From positions 1-37,856 of the forward strand of contig SAAH01000027.1 of assembly GCA_009929525.1 (NCBI GenBank): a stretch of 37,856 nt of DNA, given 5' to 3'. A model generated the notes under the pieces. That model made no database searches. It was not told the DNA's origin and saw nothing but the letters and a program-made list of their open reading frames with translations. Both the position numbers and the translations under genes were made by a program. The stretch comes from Clostridia bacterium (GTDB lineage: Bacteria; Bacillota; Clostridia; Lachnospirales; Lachnospiraceae). Shown here piece after piece: positions 8,289 through 14,946 of this stretch (the stretch's first letter is position 1; each line of letters begins with the position of its first letter).

Positions 8289-8304
8289 ATCGAAGTTAAT
8301 CGAT
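8289..8304. promoter_or_regulatory. Probable ArsR operator
   Basis: ATCGA at 8289-8293 and TCGAT at 8300-8304 form a dyad separated by 6 bases, just downstream of the -10 box and before the arsR ribosome binding site. Short dyads of this kind overlapping the start of transcription are typical ArsR/SmtB operators. Assignment is by position and symmetry. Confidence 0.65.
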
Positions 8305-8317
8305 GTGAGGTGATGAA

Positions 8318-8626
8318 ATGGCTTCAACATACGAAATGAATGCGCGGATTTTTAAGGCTTTCTGCGATGAAAACCGGCTGCGGATTTTGGAGCTTCTGCG
8401 AAGTGGTGAAAAATGCGCTTGCAAACTACTGGAGGATTTGAACATTCAGCAATCAACCCTGTCCCATCACATGAAGATATTGTGCGATGCGGGCGTTGTG
8501 ACGGGCCGCAAGGAGGGCAAATGGACGCACTATTCCATTGACCCGGAAGGCAGCGAACAGGCGCAGGAAGTGCTGCGTCAGATATTAACAGTCAACGGCA
8601 ACGAACAAGATGGTTGCTGCAAATAA
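8318..8626 (+). CDS. arsR: ArsR-family metalloid-responsive repressor
   Basis: A 102-residue winged-helix repressor of the ArsR/SmtB family. The recognition helix region is LNIQQSTLSHHMKILCDAG and the wing is RKEGKWTHYSID. Cys33 and Cys35 in EKCACKLLEDL sit where the Cys-x-Cys arsenite ligands of classical ArsR proteins lie, and the protein ends in Cys100-Cys101, which could add thiolate ligands. Binding of As(III) would release the operator at 8289-8304. GAGGTGATGAA precedes the ATG. It is first gene of the cargo operon, separated from the permease by a hairpin. Confidence 0.93.
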   Translation: MASTYEMNARIFKAFCDENRLRILELLRSGEKCACKLLEDLNIQQSTLSHHMKILCDAGVVTGRKEGKWTHYSIDPEGSEQAQEVLRQILTVNGNEQDGCCK

Positions 8627-8658
8627 TGAAAGGCCACGTTTGAGGTCGTGGCTTTTCA
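8627..8658 (+). terminator. Hairpin between arsR and the permease (attenuator or partial terminator)
   Basis: GAAAGGCCACG at 8628-8638 pairs with CGTGGCTTTTC at 8647-8657. No long T-tract follows beyond the TTTT inside the arm, so it may lower rather than stop transcription into the permease gene. No separate promoter is obvious in the remaining 54 bases before the permease. Confidence 0.55.
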
Positions 8659-8712
8659 AAAGCCCTATAAATCGACAGTTTTCCATTTATCCATTTAATA
8701 AGGAGTAATCAT

Positions 8713-9726
8713 ATGCAAGTGCTAAAGGCAATTTGGGACTTCTTTCAAAATCAAATCCTTGGTATGAAGTGGCTCAATGAAGTGATCGGCTCGGGCCTGT
8801 CTGCGTTGGGGCTGGACATTTCAAACCGCTGGATCGGAAGCATTCAGTTTTTCATTTATGATGTAATCAAAATCGTTGTTCTGCTGTGCTTCCTCATTTT
8901 CCTTATCAGCTATATTCAAAGCTACTTCCCACCAGAGCGCAGCAAAAAGATACTCGGACGCTTTCACGGCATTGGGGCGAATACCATCGCGGCGCTTCTC
9001 GGTACGGTGACGCCGTTCTGCTCCTGTTCGTCCATCCCGCTGTTTATCGGCTTTACCAGCGCGGGGCTGCCGCTGGGAGTAACATTCTCGTTCCTCATTT
9101 CCTCTCCGATGGTAGACCTCGGCTCCCTGTTGCTGCTTATGAGCATCTTCGGCTGGAAGATCGCCATTATCTACGTCGTATTCGGCCTTGTCATCGCTGT
9201 CGCTGGCGGTACGCTGATTGAAAAGCTGCACATGGAAAAGCACGTCGAGAGCTTTATCCTTGCCGCTGGCAGCGTGGATATTGAGTCGCCCGATTTGACG
9301 AAAAAAGACCGGCTCGTTTACGCGAAAGAACAAATGCTTTCCACCTTCAAAAAAGTCTTTCCGTACATTCTCGTTGGCGTGGGCATCGGCGCGGTCATTC
9401 ACAACTGGATACCCGAAGCGTGGATCGCGGCTGTGCTTGGCAGCAGCAATCCCTTTGGTGTGGTGCTGGCAACGCTGATTGGCGTTCCCATGTATGCGGA
9501 TATTTTTGGCACGATCCCTATTGCGGAGGCGCTGTTCGCCAAGAGCGCTTTGCTGGGCAGCATCCTGTCTTTTATGATGGCGGTCACGACACTGTCCCTG
9601 CCCTCCATCATCATGCTCCGCAAGGCTGTGAAACCAAAGCTGTTGGGACTGTTTATCGGCATCTGTACGGTTGGCATTATTATCGTCGGCTATCTGTTCA
9701 ACGCGATACAACCATTCATCGTTTAG
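8713..9726 (+). CDS. arsP: ArsP-type permease (DUF318/PF03773)
   Basis: A 337-residue membrane protein with about eight to ten hydrophobic segments. The motif TPFCSCSSIPLFIGF (Cys103 and Cys105) and the repeat-like GVPMYADIFGTIPIAEAL are hallmarks of the DUF318/ArsP permease family. Characterised ArsP members export trivalent organoarsenicals such as methylarsenite. Here the substrate is inferred from the operon, which also encodes Acr3 and ArsC. AAGGAG precedes the ATG. The next gene begins 13 bases after its stop with its own strong ribosome binding site. A related permease role in export of another metalloid or thiol cannot be excluded. Confidence 0.85.
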   Translation: MQVLKAIWDFFQNQILGMKWLNEVIGSGLSALGLDISNRWIGSIQFFIYDVIKIVVLLCFLIFLISYIQSYFPPERSKKILGRFHGIGANTIAALLGTVTPFCSCSSIPLFIGFTSAGLPLGVTFSFLISSPMVDLGSLLLLMSIFGWKIAIIYVVFGLVIAVAGGTLIEKLHMEKHVESFILAAGSVDIESPDLTKKDRLVYAKEQMLSTFKKVFPYILVGVGIGAVIHNWIPEAWIAAVLGSSNPFGVVLATLIGVPMYADIFGTIPIAEALFAKSALLGSILSFMMAVTTLSLPSIIMLRKAVKPKLLGLFIGICTVGIIIVGYLFNAIQPFIV

Positions 9727-9739
9727 GAGGAAGTAGACT

Positions 9740-10537
9740 ATGGCTAAAACTTGGTATCCCGTAATTGACTATGCTTCTTGTATAGAGTGCGGGACTTGCG
9801 TAAATTTCTGCCCCCATCATGTTTATGATAAGGCCAAAGCCCCGTCCCCGGCGGTAACTGACACCATGAGTTGTGTAGATCATTGTCACGGCTGCGGCAA
9901 AAAATGTCCCGTCGGCGCAATTACCTATGTGGGGGAAGACACGGGCTGGACACCGCCCAATGGGAAGGCACAGGAAGCGGAAGCGCCCTGTTGCTGTGGC
10001 GGTGATGCAAAAGAAGAAAACTTATGCTCCTGCGGCGCAGACAGCTCCGGCAAAAAAGTGTCCATTGAATATCTGTATCTCGACCTCAACACCTGTGACC
10101 GCTGCATCGGTACGGATGCGGTGCTGGAGGAAGTCGTGGTTGCGCTCACCCCCGCGTTTGAGCTGGCAGGGTATGCTGTGAAATATAACAAGGTGGAAAT
10201 AACCTCGGCTGATGTGGCGGCACAATACCGTTTCTTGTCCTCTCCGACCATCCGTGTGAATGGGCTGGATATTTGCGAGAGCGTTGCCGAGTCAAACTGC
10301 GGCTGCTGCGGCGAGATCAGCGGAACAGATGTTGACTGTCGTGTTTTTGAATACGAGGGCAAATCCTATGAAGTGCCGCCCAAAGCGATGCTGGCCGAGT
10401 CCATTCTCAAAGCGGCGTTTGGTGAAAACTGCGGTTGCTCCTGCGGATACTATGAGCTGCCCGAAAACTTGAAACGCTTTTTTGATGGAAAGGCGGCGAA
10501 AACACCTCAATGCTCCTGTGGAGGTAACTGTCGGTGA
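9740..10537 (+). CDS. Two-cluster ferredoxin fused to a DUF2703-like domain, Cys-rich
   Basis: A 265-residue, apparently cytoplasmic protein. Residues 1-65 are a 2[4Fe-4S] ferredoxin with Cys14, 17, 20, 24 and Cys45, 49, 52, 56. A linker follows with CCCGGD (84-88) and CSCG (96-99). Residues ~108-230 look like DUF2703, a thioredoxin-like domain with Cys119-D-R-Cys122 and the SSPTIRVNG cis-Pro-like segment, found in arsenic islands. The C-terminal tail ends in more Cys motifs (CGCSCG, CSCGGNCR). GAGGAAG precedes the start and the stop overlaps the next start by 4 bp. An electron-transfer or metalloid-handling role is inferred; no function is established. Confidence 0.75.
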   Translation: MAKTWYPVIDYASCIECGTCVNFCPHHVYDKAKAPSPAVTDTMSCVDHCHGCGKKCPVGAITYVGEDTGWTPPNGKAQEAEAPCCCGGDAKEENLCSCGADSSGKKVSIEYLYLDLNTCDRCIGTDAVLEEVVVALTPAFELAGYAVKYNKVEITSADVAAQYRFLSSPTIRVNGLDICESVAESNCGCCGEISGTDVDCRVFEYEGKSYEVPPKAMLAESILKAAFGENCGCSCGYYELPENLKRFFDGKAAKTPQCSCGGNCR

Positions 10538-11103
10538 AAAGCAAGCTCGTTAAAATCATTGTTCCGCTCTGCGTCGTGTTGGTGATCGGCGGGATATGGG
10601 TATTTAAGAACGCGGAAGATAAAGCGGATGATCCTGCCGCAACGCTTCCCCCCGTAATCAGCGAGGATCGCGTCCAACCGCTGAATGACACGGATTTTCT
10701 CTTGAAATCGGATGCCATCGACTTGGATGCGCTGACCGCATACGGTCTGCCGCTGATTATCGACTTCGGCTCCGATTCCTGTATTCCCTGTAAGGAAATG
10801 GCCCCCGTTCTTGAAACAATGAACGCGGAAATGCAGGGGCTGGCAATTATCAAGTTTGTGGATGTGTGGGTAAATACCAGCGCAGCCAACGATTTTCCGG
10901 TACAGGTTATCCCCACGCAGGTCATTATAAACGCTGACGGTACACCCTATGTTCCAAGCGAAAGCATGGAGGAGTCCGGCATTAAGTTTTCCATGTACAC
11001 CTATAAGGACACGGGCGAACACGCCTTTACCACGCATCAAGGCGGGATGACGGAAGAACAAATGCGGGCCATTCTTACGGATATGGGGGTGGCAAGCGAG
11101 TGA
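10534..11103 (+). CDS. Membrane-anchored thioredoxin-family protein
   Basis: A 189-residue protein with GTG start at 10534 inside the previous stop (GTGA overlap). Residues ~7-24 are a signal anchor (IIVPLCVVLVIGGIWVF), which places the rest outside the membrane. The thioredoxin fold follows with active-site Cys83-I-P-Cys86 in SDSCIPCKEM and the cis-proline region VQVIPTQVIINADG. It is directly followed by ccdA with a 4-bp overlap, so it is probably the extracytoplasmic acceptor of reducing equivalents from CcdA. The protein might keep thiols of the permeases or other surface proteins reduced; this is inference. Confidence 0.88.
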   Translation: MKSKLVKIIVPLCVVLVIGGIWVFKNAEDKADDPAATLPPVISEDRVQPLNDTDFLLKSDAIDLDALTAYGLPLIIDFGSDSCIPCKEMAPVLETMNAEMQGLAIIKFVDVWVNTSAANDFPVQVIPTQVIINADGTPYVPSESMEESGIKFSMYTYKDTGEHAFTTHQGGMTEEQMRAILTDMGVASE

Positions 11104-11789
11104 CAGAGCTTCTCGACCATCTATCTACTCTCATTCAGTCGAGCGGATGGCTGGCTCCGCTGCTGGCGCTTCTGGCCGGAGTGCTGACTTCTTTCACGCC
11201 CTGCTCCTTGTCAAGCATTCCGGTGGTAATCGGCTATGTGGGCGGTACGGGCCAGAAGGATACCAAAAGAGCGTTCCGGCTGTCGCTGACCTTTGCGGCT
11301 GGTGCGGCTGTCACTTTCACGGTATTGGGCGTTATCGCTTCTTTGGCTGGGCGACTTATGGGAAACGGAGCAACATGGTGGTATATTGTTCTTGGCGTCC
11401 TAATGGTATTGATGGCCTTGCAGACATGGGGTATATTTGAAATTATCCCCTCCAGCTATCTCATTTCAAAAAACACAAAGCGGGGGTATGTGGGCGCATT
11501 TATTGCCGGAATACTTGGCGGCGTGTTTTCTTCCCCCTGCTCAACGCCTGTACTGATCGCGCTGCTGGCGATTGTCGCGGGTAAGGGCAGCATCCTGTGG
11601 GGCATCCTTTTGCTTCTGCTCTACTCCATCGGACACGGTATCCTTGCCATTGTCGCGGGAACATCCATCGGCTTTGTAGAAAAACTGTCAGCAAGCGACA
11701 AGTACGGCAGGGCCAGCACCGTTTTGAAAATCGTCATGGGCGCGCTTATTCTGCTCATTGGCTTTTATTTGTTCTATCTTGGCTTTTAA
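11100..11789 (+). CDS. ccdA: CcdA/DsbD-type transmembrane thiol-electron transporter
   Basis: A 229-residue membrane protein with six hydrophobic segments. The two conserved cysteines of the family are present: Cys35 in TSFTPCSLSSIP and Cys147 in FSSPCSTPV. CcdA carries electrons from cytoplasmic thioredoxin across the membrane to an extracytoplasmic thioredoxin-like partner. The GTG start at 11100 lies in the GTGA overlap with the thioredoxin gene, so the two are almost certainly co-translated and functional partners. No cytochrome c biogenesis genes are nearby, which argues for a dedicated role in this operon. Confidence 0.92.
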   Translation: MTELLDHLSTLIQSSGWLAPLLALLAGVLTSFTPCSLSSIPVVIGYVGGTGQKDTKRAFRLSLTFAAGAAVTFTVLGVIASLAGRLMGNGATWWYIVLGVLMVLMALQTWGIFEIIPSSYLISKNTKRGYVGAFIAGILGGVFSSPCSTPVLIALLAIVAGKGSILWGILLLLLYSIGHGILAIVAGTSIGFVEKLSASDKYGRASTVLKIVMGALILLIGFYLFYLGF

Positions 11790-11816
11790 TAAAAATCAAT
11801 AAGGGAGATTACGATT

Positions 11817-12173
11817 ATGGGACTGTTCGGTAAGAAAAACAAAGGAAAAGAGGAAACTACCTCCTGCTGCTGTGGTGGAAACTGTGACGCTGAAAGCATG
11901 GCTAAGGCTGAAACCGCGAAAGCTGCTGGTGCAAGCGTGAAAATCCTCGGAAGCGGCTGCGCCAAGTGCAACGCGCTGGAGGCCGCCACAAGAGAGGCTT
12001 TGGGAAAGCTGGGCATGGATACCGCCATCGACCATGTGACCGACTTCTCGCAAATCGCCGCCTATGGCGTGATGACCACGCCCGCGCTGGTTGTGGACGG
12101 TAAGGTAGTATCTTTTGGTAAAGTCCTCAAAACAGACGAAGTGGTAAAGGTATTGCAAAAAGTTAGGGGGTAA
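11817..12173 (+). CDS. Small thioredoxin-like protein with Cys-rich N-terminal tail
   Basis: A 118-residue cytoplasmic protein. Residues ~40-118 form a compact thioredoxin/glutaredoxin-like fold of the small redox-active disulfide (MTH895-like) type with Cys48-A-K-Cys51 and a cis-proline in VMTTPALVVDGKV. The N-terminal tail holds Cys17, Cys18, Cys19 and Cys23 in SCCCGGNCDA, a pattern that recurs in the ferredoxin-DUF2703 protein. AAGGGAGA precedes the start. Likely roles are reductant for ArsC or CcdA, or metalloid binding; the tail favours the second as an extra function. It lies 27 bases after ccdA and 4 bases before acr3. Confidence 0.85.
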   Translation: MGLFGKKNKGKEETTSCCCGGNCDAESMAKAETAKAAGASVKILGSGCAKCNALEAATREALGKLGMDTAIDHVTDFSQIAAYGVMTTPALVVDGKVVSFGKVLKTDEVVKVLQKVRG

Positions 12174-12177
12174 TGCT

Positions 12178-13224
12178 ATGTCAAAGGAGGCAAAGCCCGG
12201 TATCGGCTTCTTTGAACGGTATCTGACAATATGGGTCATTGTGTGCATGGCCGTGGGCGTTTTGATCGGTAAGTTTTTTCCGGCTATCCCGACGTTTCTC
12301 GGACGGTTTGAATACGCCAATGTGTCGATCCCCGTCGCCATCCTCATTTGGCTGATGATTTATCCGATGATGCTCAAGGTGGATTTCCAGAGCATCAAAG
12401 ATGTGGGGAAAAATCCGAAAGGCTTATTTGTAACATGGATAACAAACTGGCTTATCAAGCCGTTTACCATGTTTGGTATCGCATGGTTTTTCTTCTATGT
12501 GGTGTTCAAGGCGCTTATTCCGGCGGAGCTTGCCCGTGACTATCTCTCCGGCGCTGTTCTGCTGGGAGCTGCACCTTGTACCGCTATGGTGTTCGTATGG
12601 AGCCATCTGACAAAGGGAAATCCCGCCTACACTGTGGTACAGGTAGCGACCAACGACCTTATCATTCTTGTGGCCTTTACCCCCATTGTGGCGTTTCTGC
12701 TGGGCGTGAGTGGCGTAATAATTCCGTGGGATACGCTGATCCTCTCGGTAGTGCTGTTTGTGGTGATACCTCTTGCGGGTGGAATTATGACCCGTTCCGT
12801 CATAACGAAGAAGCGCGGCGTAGACTATTTTCAAAACGGCTTTATCCCGAAGTTTGGAAATGTTACCACTATCGGGCTGTTGCTGACGCTGGTAATCATC
12901 TTTTCGTTTCAGGGCAATGTCATCTTGGAAAATCCGCTCCATATCGTTCTGATTGCTGTCCCTCTCATTATTCAGACTTTCTTGATTTTCTTCATCGCAT
13001 ATCTCGCAAGCAAGGCGCTAAAACTGCCGCATGATATAGCGGCTCCGGCTGGAATGATCGGCGCGTCCAACTTCTTTGAGCTGGCCGTTGCCGTGGCGAT
13101 TTCTCTATTTGGAACACAAAGCCCTGTGGCGCTCGCAACCATTGTCGGAGTCTTAGTCGAAGTGCCAGTCATGCTGACGCTGGTGAAAATCGCAAACAGA
13201 ACAAAGGGGTGGTTTCCTGCATGA
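12178..13224 (+). CDS. acr3: Acr3-family arsenite efflux transporter
   Basis: A 348-residue, ten-helix membrane protein of the BART superfamily. ERYLTIWVIVCMAVGVLIG at the N-terminus, IYPMMLKVDF, GAAPCTAMVFVWSHL with the essential Cys134, and GASNFFELAVAVAIS are all Acr3 signatures. It exports As(III), driven by the proton motive force, and is the likely product-removal step for ArsC. AGGGGG lies upstream of the ATG. The stop overlaps the arsC start as ATGA, so the pair is translationally coupled. Length is normal for the bacterial family. Confidence 0.97.
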   Translation: MSKEAKPGIGFFERYLTIWVIVCMAVGVLIGKFFPAIPTFLGRFEYANVSIPVAILIWLMIYPMMLKVDFQSIKDVGKNPKGLFVTWITNWLIKPFTMFGIAWFFFYVVFKALIPAELARDYLSGAVLLGAAPCTAMVFVWSHLTKGNPAYTVVQVATNDLIILVAFTPIVAFLLGVSGVIIPWDTLILSVVLFVVIPLAGGIMTRSVITKKRGVDYFQNGFIPKFGNVTTIGLLLTLVIIFSFQGNVILENPLHIVLIAVPLIIQTFLIFFIAYLASKALKLPHDIAAPAGMIGASNFFELAVAVAISLFGTQSPVALATIVGVLVEVPVMLTLVKIANRTKGWFPA

Positions 13225-13631
13225 GTAAACCGAAAGTTGCATTTATCTGCGTCCATAATTCCTGCCGCAGCCAAATCGCGGAGGCGTTGGGGAAACATCT
13301 GGCGTCCGATGTGTTTGAGAGCTATTCAGCGGGAACAGAAACAAAAGACTGTATCAACCCCGTTGCTGTGCGCTTGGTGAAACAAATCTATGGCATTGAT
13401 ATGGAATTGTCGCAGCACCCAAAACTGCTGGCGGATATTCCGCCCGTGGATGTGGTTGTCACGATGGGCTGTAATGTGGAGTGCCCCTATCTGCCCTGCA
13501 AGCACCGGGAGGATTGGGGGCTTGATGACCCGACGGGAAAAGGTGATGATGCATTTATCATAACAGTACATAAAATATCTGAGAAAGTTAACGGTTTAGC
13601 GGAGCGGCTAATTGAGCACACTTTGTGTTAA
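13221..13631 (+). CDS. arsC: Thioredoxin-type arsenate reductase (LMW phosphatase fold)
   Basis: A 136-residue protein starting at ATG 13221 (AAAGGGGTGG upstream; a GTG at 13209 would add four residues). The phosphatase loop Cys10-VHNSC-R is intact (FICVHNSCRSQIAEAL), followed by the MGCNVECPYLPC segment with Cys84, Cys88 and Cys93, and REDWGLDDPTGK with the general-acid Asp region. It reduces As(V) to As(III) through a Cys relay ending in a disulfide that thioredoxin reopens; thioredoxin-like partners are encoded in the same operon. Cys93 is an additional cysteine whose role is not clear. It is the last gene of the cargo. Confidence 0.94.
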   Translation: MSKPKVAFICVHNSCRSQIAEALGKHLASDVFESYSAGTETKDCINPVAVRLVKQIYGIDMELSQHPKLLADIPPVDVVVTMGCNVECPYLPCKHREDWGLDDPTGKGDDAFIITVHKISEKVNGLAERLIEHTLC

Positions 13632-13655
13632 GAATTCTCTTGCGGCTGCACTAAA

Positions 13656-13789
13656 AAAAGAAACGCCTTGTCCTCGAAGGGTGGGACGATAGGCTGCGAA
13701 TAGTGCTTCTCGACCGGGCGACAGTATTTCGGGGCGGCAGAATCATGTTCAAGTTCAAGTATGGCAGGAATATTGAGGTGGAGCGATAA
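13656..13789 (+). pseudogene. Remnant: 3' end of a second large serine recombinase
   Basis: Read in frame to the stop at 13787-13789 this stretch gives about 44 residues: LVLEGWDDRLRIVLLDRATV, then FRGGRIMFKFKYGRNIEVER. Recombinase B ends with the near-identical LVLEEWDERLWIAILDWATV and FRDGRIAFKFKSGREIEVER. Homology fades near 13656, where the upstream sequence contains stops, so only the C-terminus remains. Many differences fall at third codon positions, so this is a related but separate gene rather than a recent copy. Together with the intact gene it brackets the arsenic operon. Confidence 0.88.
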
Positions 13790-13808
13790 GTACTCCACCT
13801 CTTTTGTT
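13776..13808 (+). terminator. Terminator of the recombinase remnant
   Basis: AGGTGGAG at 13776-13783 pairs with CTCCACCT at 13793-13800, then CTTTTGTTCTTTT. It is equivalent to the terminator at 8197-8225 and may now end the arsenic operon transcript. Confidence 0.75.
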
Positions 13809-13817
13809 CTTTTCACC

Positions 13818-13903
13818 AATCGCAAGCGCATGGATGAAACTATTTATTTTAGAAAATGAAACCCTCCGAAATAATGAAACTATTTCGAGTAATCGAAAGC
13901 GCA
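13818..13903. repeat. Nested short direct repeats near the element end
   Basis: AATCGCAAGCGCA (13818-13830) recurs with one change as AATCGAAAGCGCA (13891-13903), and ATGAAACTATTT occurs exactly at 13834-13845 and 13874-13885. The stretch 13809-13986 has no credible gene. Repeats of this type next to an element end could be protein-binding sites, but nothing proves it. Confidence 0.5.
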
Positions 13904-13986
13904 AGTATAGAAGCCGAGGCAGTTTCAGTGAAAATCTGCGGTATCCGACGGGCGTGAAGCCAAGATTAAACTACATAGAAATGCAA

Positions 13987-14010
13987 AAAAGCCTGTAAAC
14001 ACAGGCTTTT
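13987..14010. terminator. Short strong hairpin, A-run on one side and T-run on the other
   Basis: GCCTGT at 13991-13996 pairs with ACAGGC at 14001-14006, flanked by A-run and TTTT, so it could terminate in both directions. It insulates the host operon from element transcription. Confidence 0.75.
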
Positions 14011-14022
14011 CGGGCATAAAAC

Positions 14023-14067
14023 AAGAACGCTAACCTCGATACTCACCGTATCAAAATTAGCGTTCTT
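14023..14067. repeat. 45-nt dyad at the element-host junction (candidate attR arm)
   Basis: AAGAACGCTAA (14023-14033) pairs with TTAGCGTTCTT (14057-14067), and inside it GATAC (14039-14043) pairs with GTATC (14048-14052). It ends two bases before host-gene homology resumes, where a serine-recombinase attachment half-site is expected. No T-tract follows, so a terminator is less likely. Confidence 0.5.
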
Positions 14068-14069
14068 AT

Positions 14070-14432
14070 ATGGTCTGGATGGCAGGATGTAAGTTTGACT
14101 TTATCCCTCAGTTCGGAGGCCATGTACCGCTCCATGATGCCAACATGGAAACTACAGTGGAAGGTATCTACGTTGCGGGCGATGTGACAGGCGTTGAAGA
14201 AGCATCCTCTGCTATGGAAGAGGGAAATATGGCAGGAGTCTGCGCGGCAGAAGCTTTGGGATATCTGACGAAGGAAGAAGCATCAAAGAAAAAAGAAGAG
14301 ATCCGCGGAAGGCTGAACACTCTTCGTTCAGGAGTATTTGGTGAAGGAAGACGTAAGAATAAAGAAAAACAGATTGCTGACATGGAAGCTTATGTAAGCC
14401 AGCAGGGAAAGGAGACTCCAGAACATGTGTAA
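14070..14432 (+). pseudogene. 3' fragment of NAD(P)/FAD oxidoreductase (dehydrogenase alpha subunit), split by the element
   Basis: A 120-residue open frame that begins only three codons after a TAG stop in element DNA and has no ribosome binding site at ATG 14070. The sequence WMAGCKFDFIPQFGGHVPL, then EGIYVAGDVTGVEEASSAME is the FAD-binding C-terminal part of the pyridine nucleotide-disulfide oxidoreductase family that serves as alpha subunit in HcnB, sarcosine oxidase and dye-linked proline dehydrogenase complexes. The N-terminal FAD and NAD motifs are missing. Its stop overlaps the next gene by 8 bp, as in an operon. The other half should lie left of the element, outside this window. Confidence 0.88.
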
Positions 14433-14934
14433 AGAAGGAATCATATACACTGGGGTGCCGTCCAGAGAAGAACTGGCACAAGCTCCAGGTGTACCAAGTG
14501 AGGCAAGGATGCTTCAGGGAAGAGTGGCATGTATCGAATGTGTTCAGGGTATTCCGTGTAATCCCTGTGAAGCTGCATGCAAGTTTGGCGCGATCACGAT
14601 TGGTGAGGAGATCACCAGCCTTCCCCGTATCGACGAGGAAAAATGTGTAGGCTGCGGAGTATGTGTGGCATCTTGTCCGGGACTTGCGATCACGATAGTG
14701 AATAAAGCATATAAAGAAGAGGAAGCAACGATTGATTTTCCATTTGAATATCTTCCGCTCCCGGTGGAAGGTGATGAAGTAGATGCGGTAAGCCGTGCAG
14801 GAGAGGTAGTCTGTAAAGGCAGGATACTTAGTGTGAAAAAACCAAAAGCTTATGCAGGAACTGCTGTTGTGAGTATGGCAGTGCCAAAAAAATATGCAGA
14901 TGAGGTCCGCAGTATGAAGCGGCTTCCACGATAG
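14425..14934 (+). CDS. 4Fe-4S ferredoxin-type subunit of an amine/amino-acid dehydrogenase
   Basis: A 169-residue iron-sulfur protein. Cys36, 39, 45, 48 and 52 (ACIECVQGIPCNPCEAAC) precede a classical motif Cys74, 77, 80, 84 (CVGCGVCVASCPG), giving probably two 4Fe-4S clusters; the segment after residue ~95 is a small beta-rich domain of unknown role. The start ATG overlaps the stop of the truncated alpha subunit gene by 8 bp and AAAGGAG lies 11 bases upstream. Proteins of this type carry electrons between the FAD subunits of multi-subunit dye-linked L-proline or hydroxyproline dehydrogenases. Function is inferred from operon composition. Confidence 0.82.
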   Translation: MCKEGIIYTGVPSREELAQAPGVPSEARMLQGRVACIECVQGIPCNPCEAACKFGAITIGEEITSLPRIDEEKCVGCGVCVASCPGLAITIVNKAYKEEEATIDFPFEYLPLPVEGDEVDAVSRAGEVVCKGRILSVKKPKAYAGTAVVSMAVPKKYADEVRSMKRLPR

Positions 14935-14946
14935 GAGGGGACAAAG

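Larger units (their letters stand above)
1..14068. mobile_element. Mosaic integrated element (prophage-like module, serine recombinases, arsenic cargo), left end outside window
   Basis: Everything from the window start to about 14068 differs from the host half in base composition and codon choice (GGC and CGC here, GGA and AGA after 14070). It carries phage head genes, a lysis pair, two serine recombinases and an arsenic operon. It stops where the 3' part of a host FAD oxidoreductase gene begins in frame. The right boundary is inferred from that truncation and is good to a few tens of bases. The left boundary is not visible. Whether this is one element or a stack of two is open, because a second recombinase 3' end lies at 13656-13789. 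Confidence 0.75.

Noticed and set aside
8821-9711. Long minus-strand open frame opposite the arsP gene
   Set aside because: It is a mirror frame of a strongly coding membrane-protein gene, rich in charged residues from complementary codons, with no ribosome binding site.
13809-13986. Small plus-strand open frame of 64 codons and possible CRISPR-like repeats
   Set aside because: Only two short repeat pairs with unequal spacing occur, and the frame has no ribosome binding site.
13987-14100. tRNA gene as integration target
   Set aside because: No tRNA-like cloverleaf is visible; the flanking sequence is clearly protein-coding.
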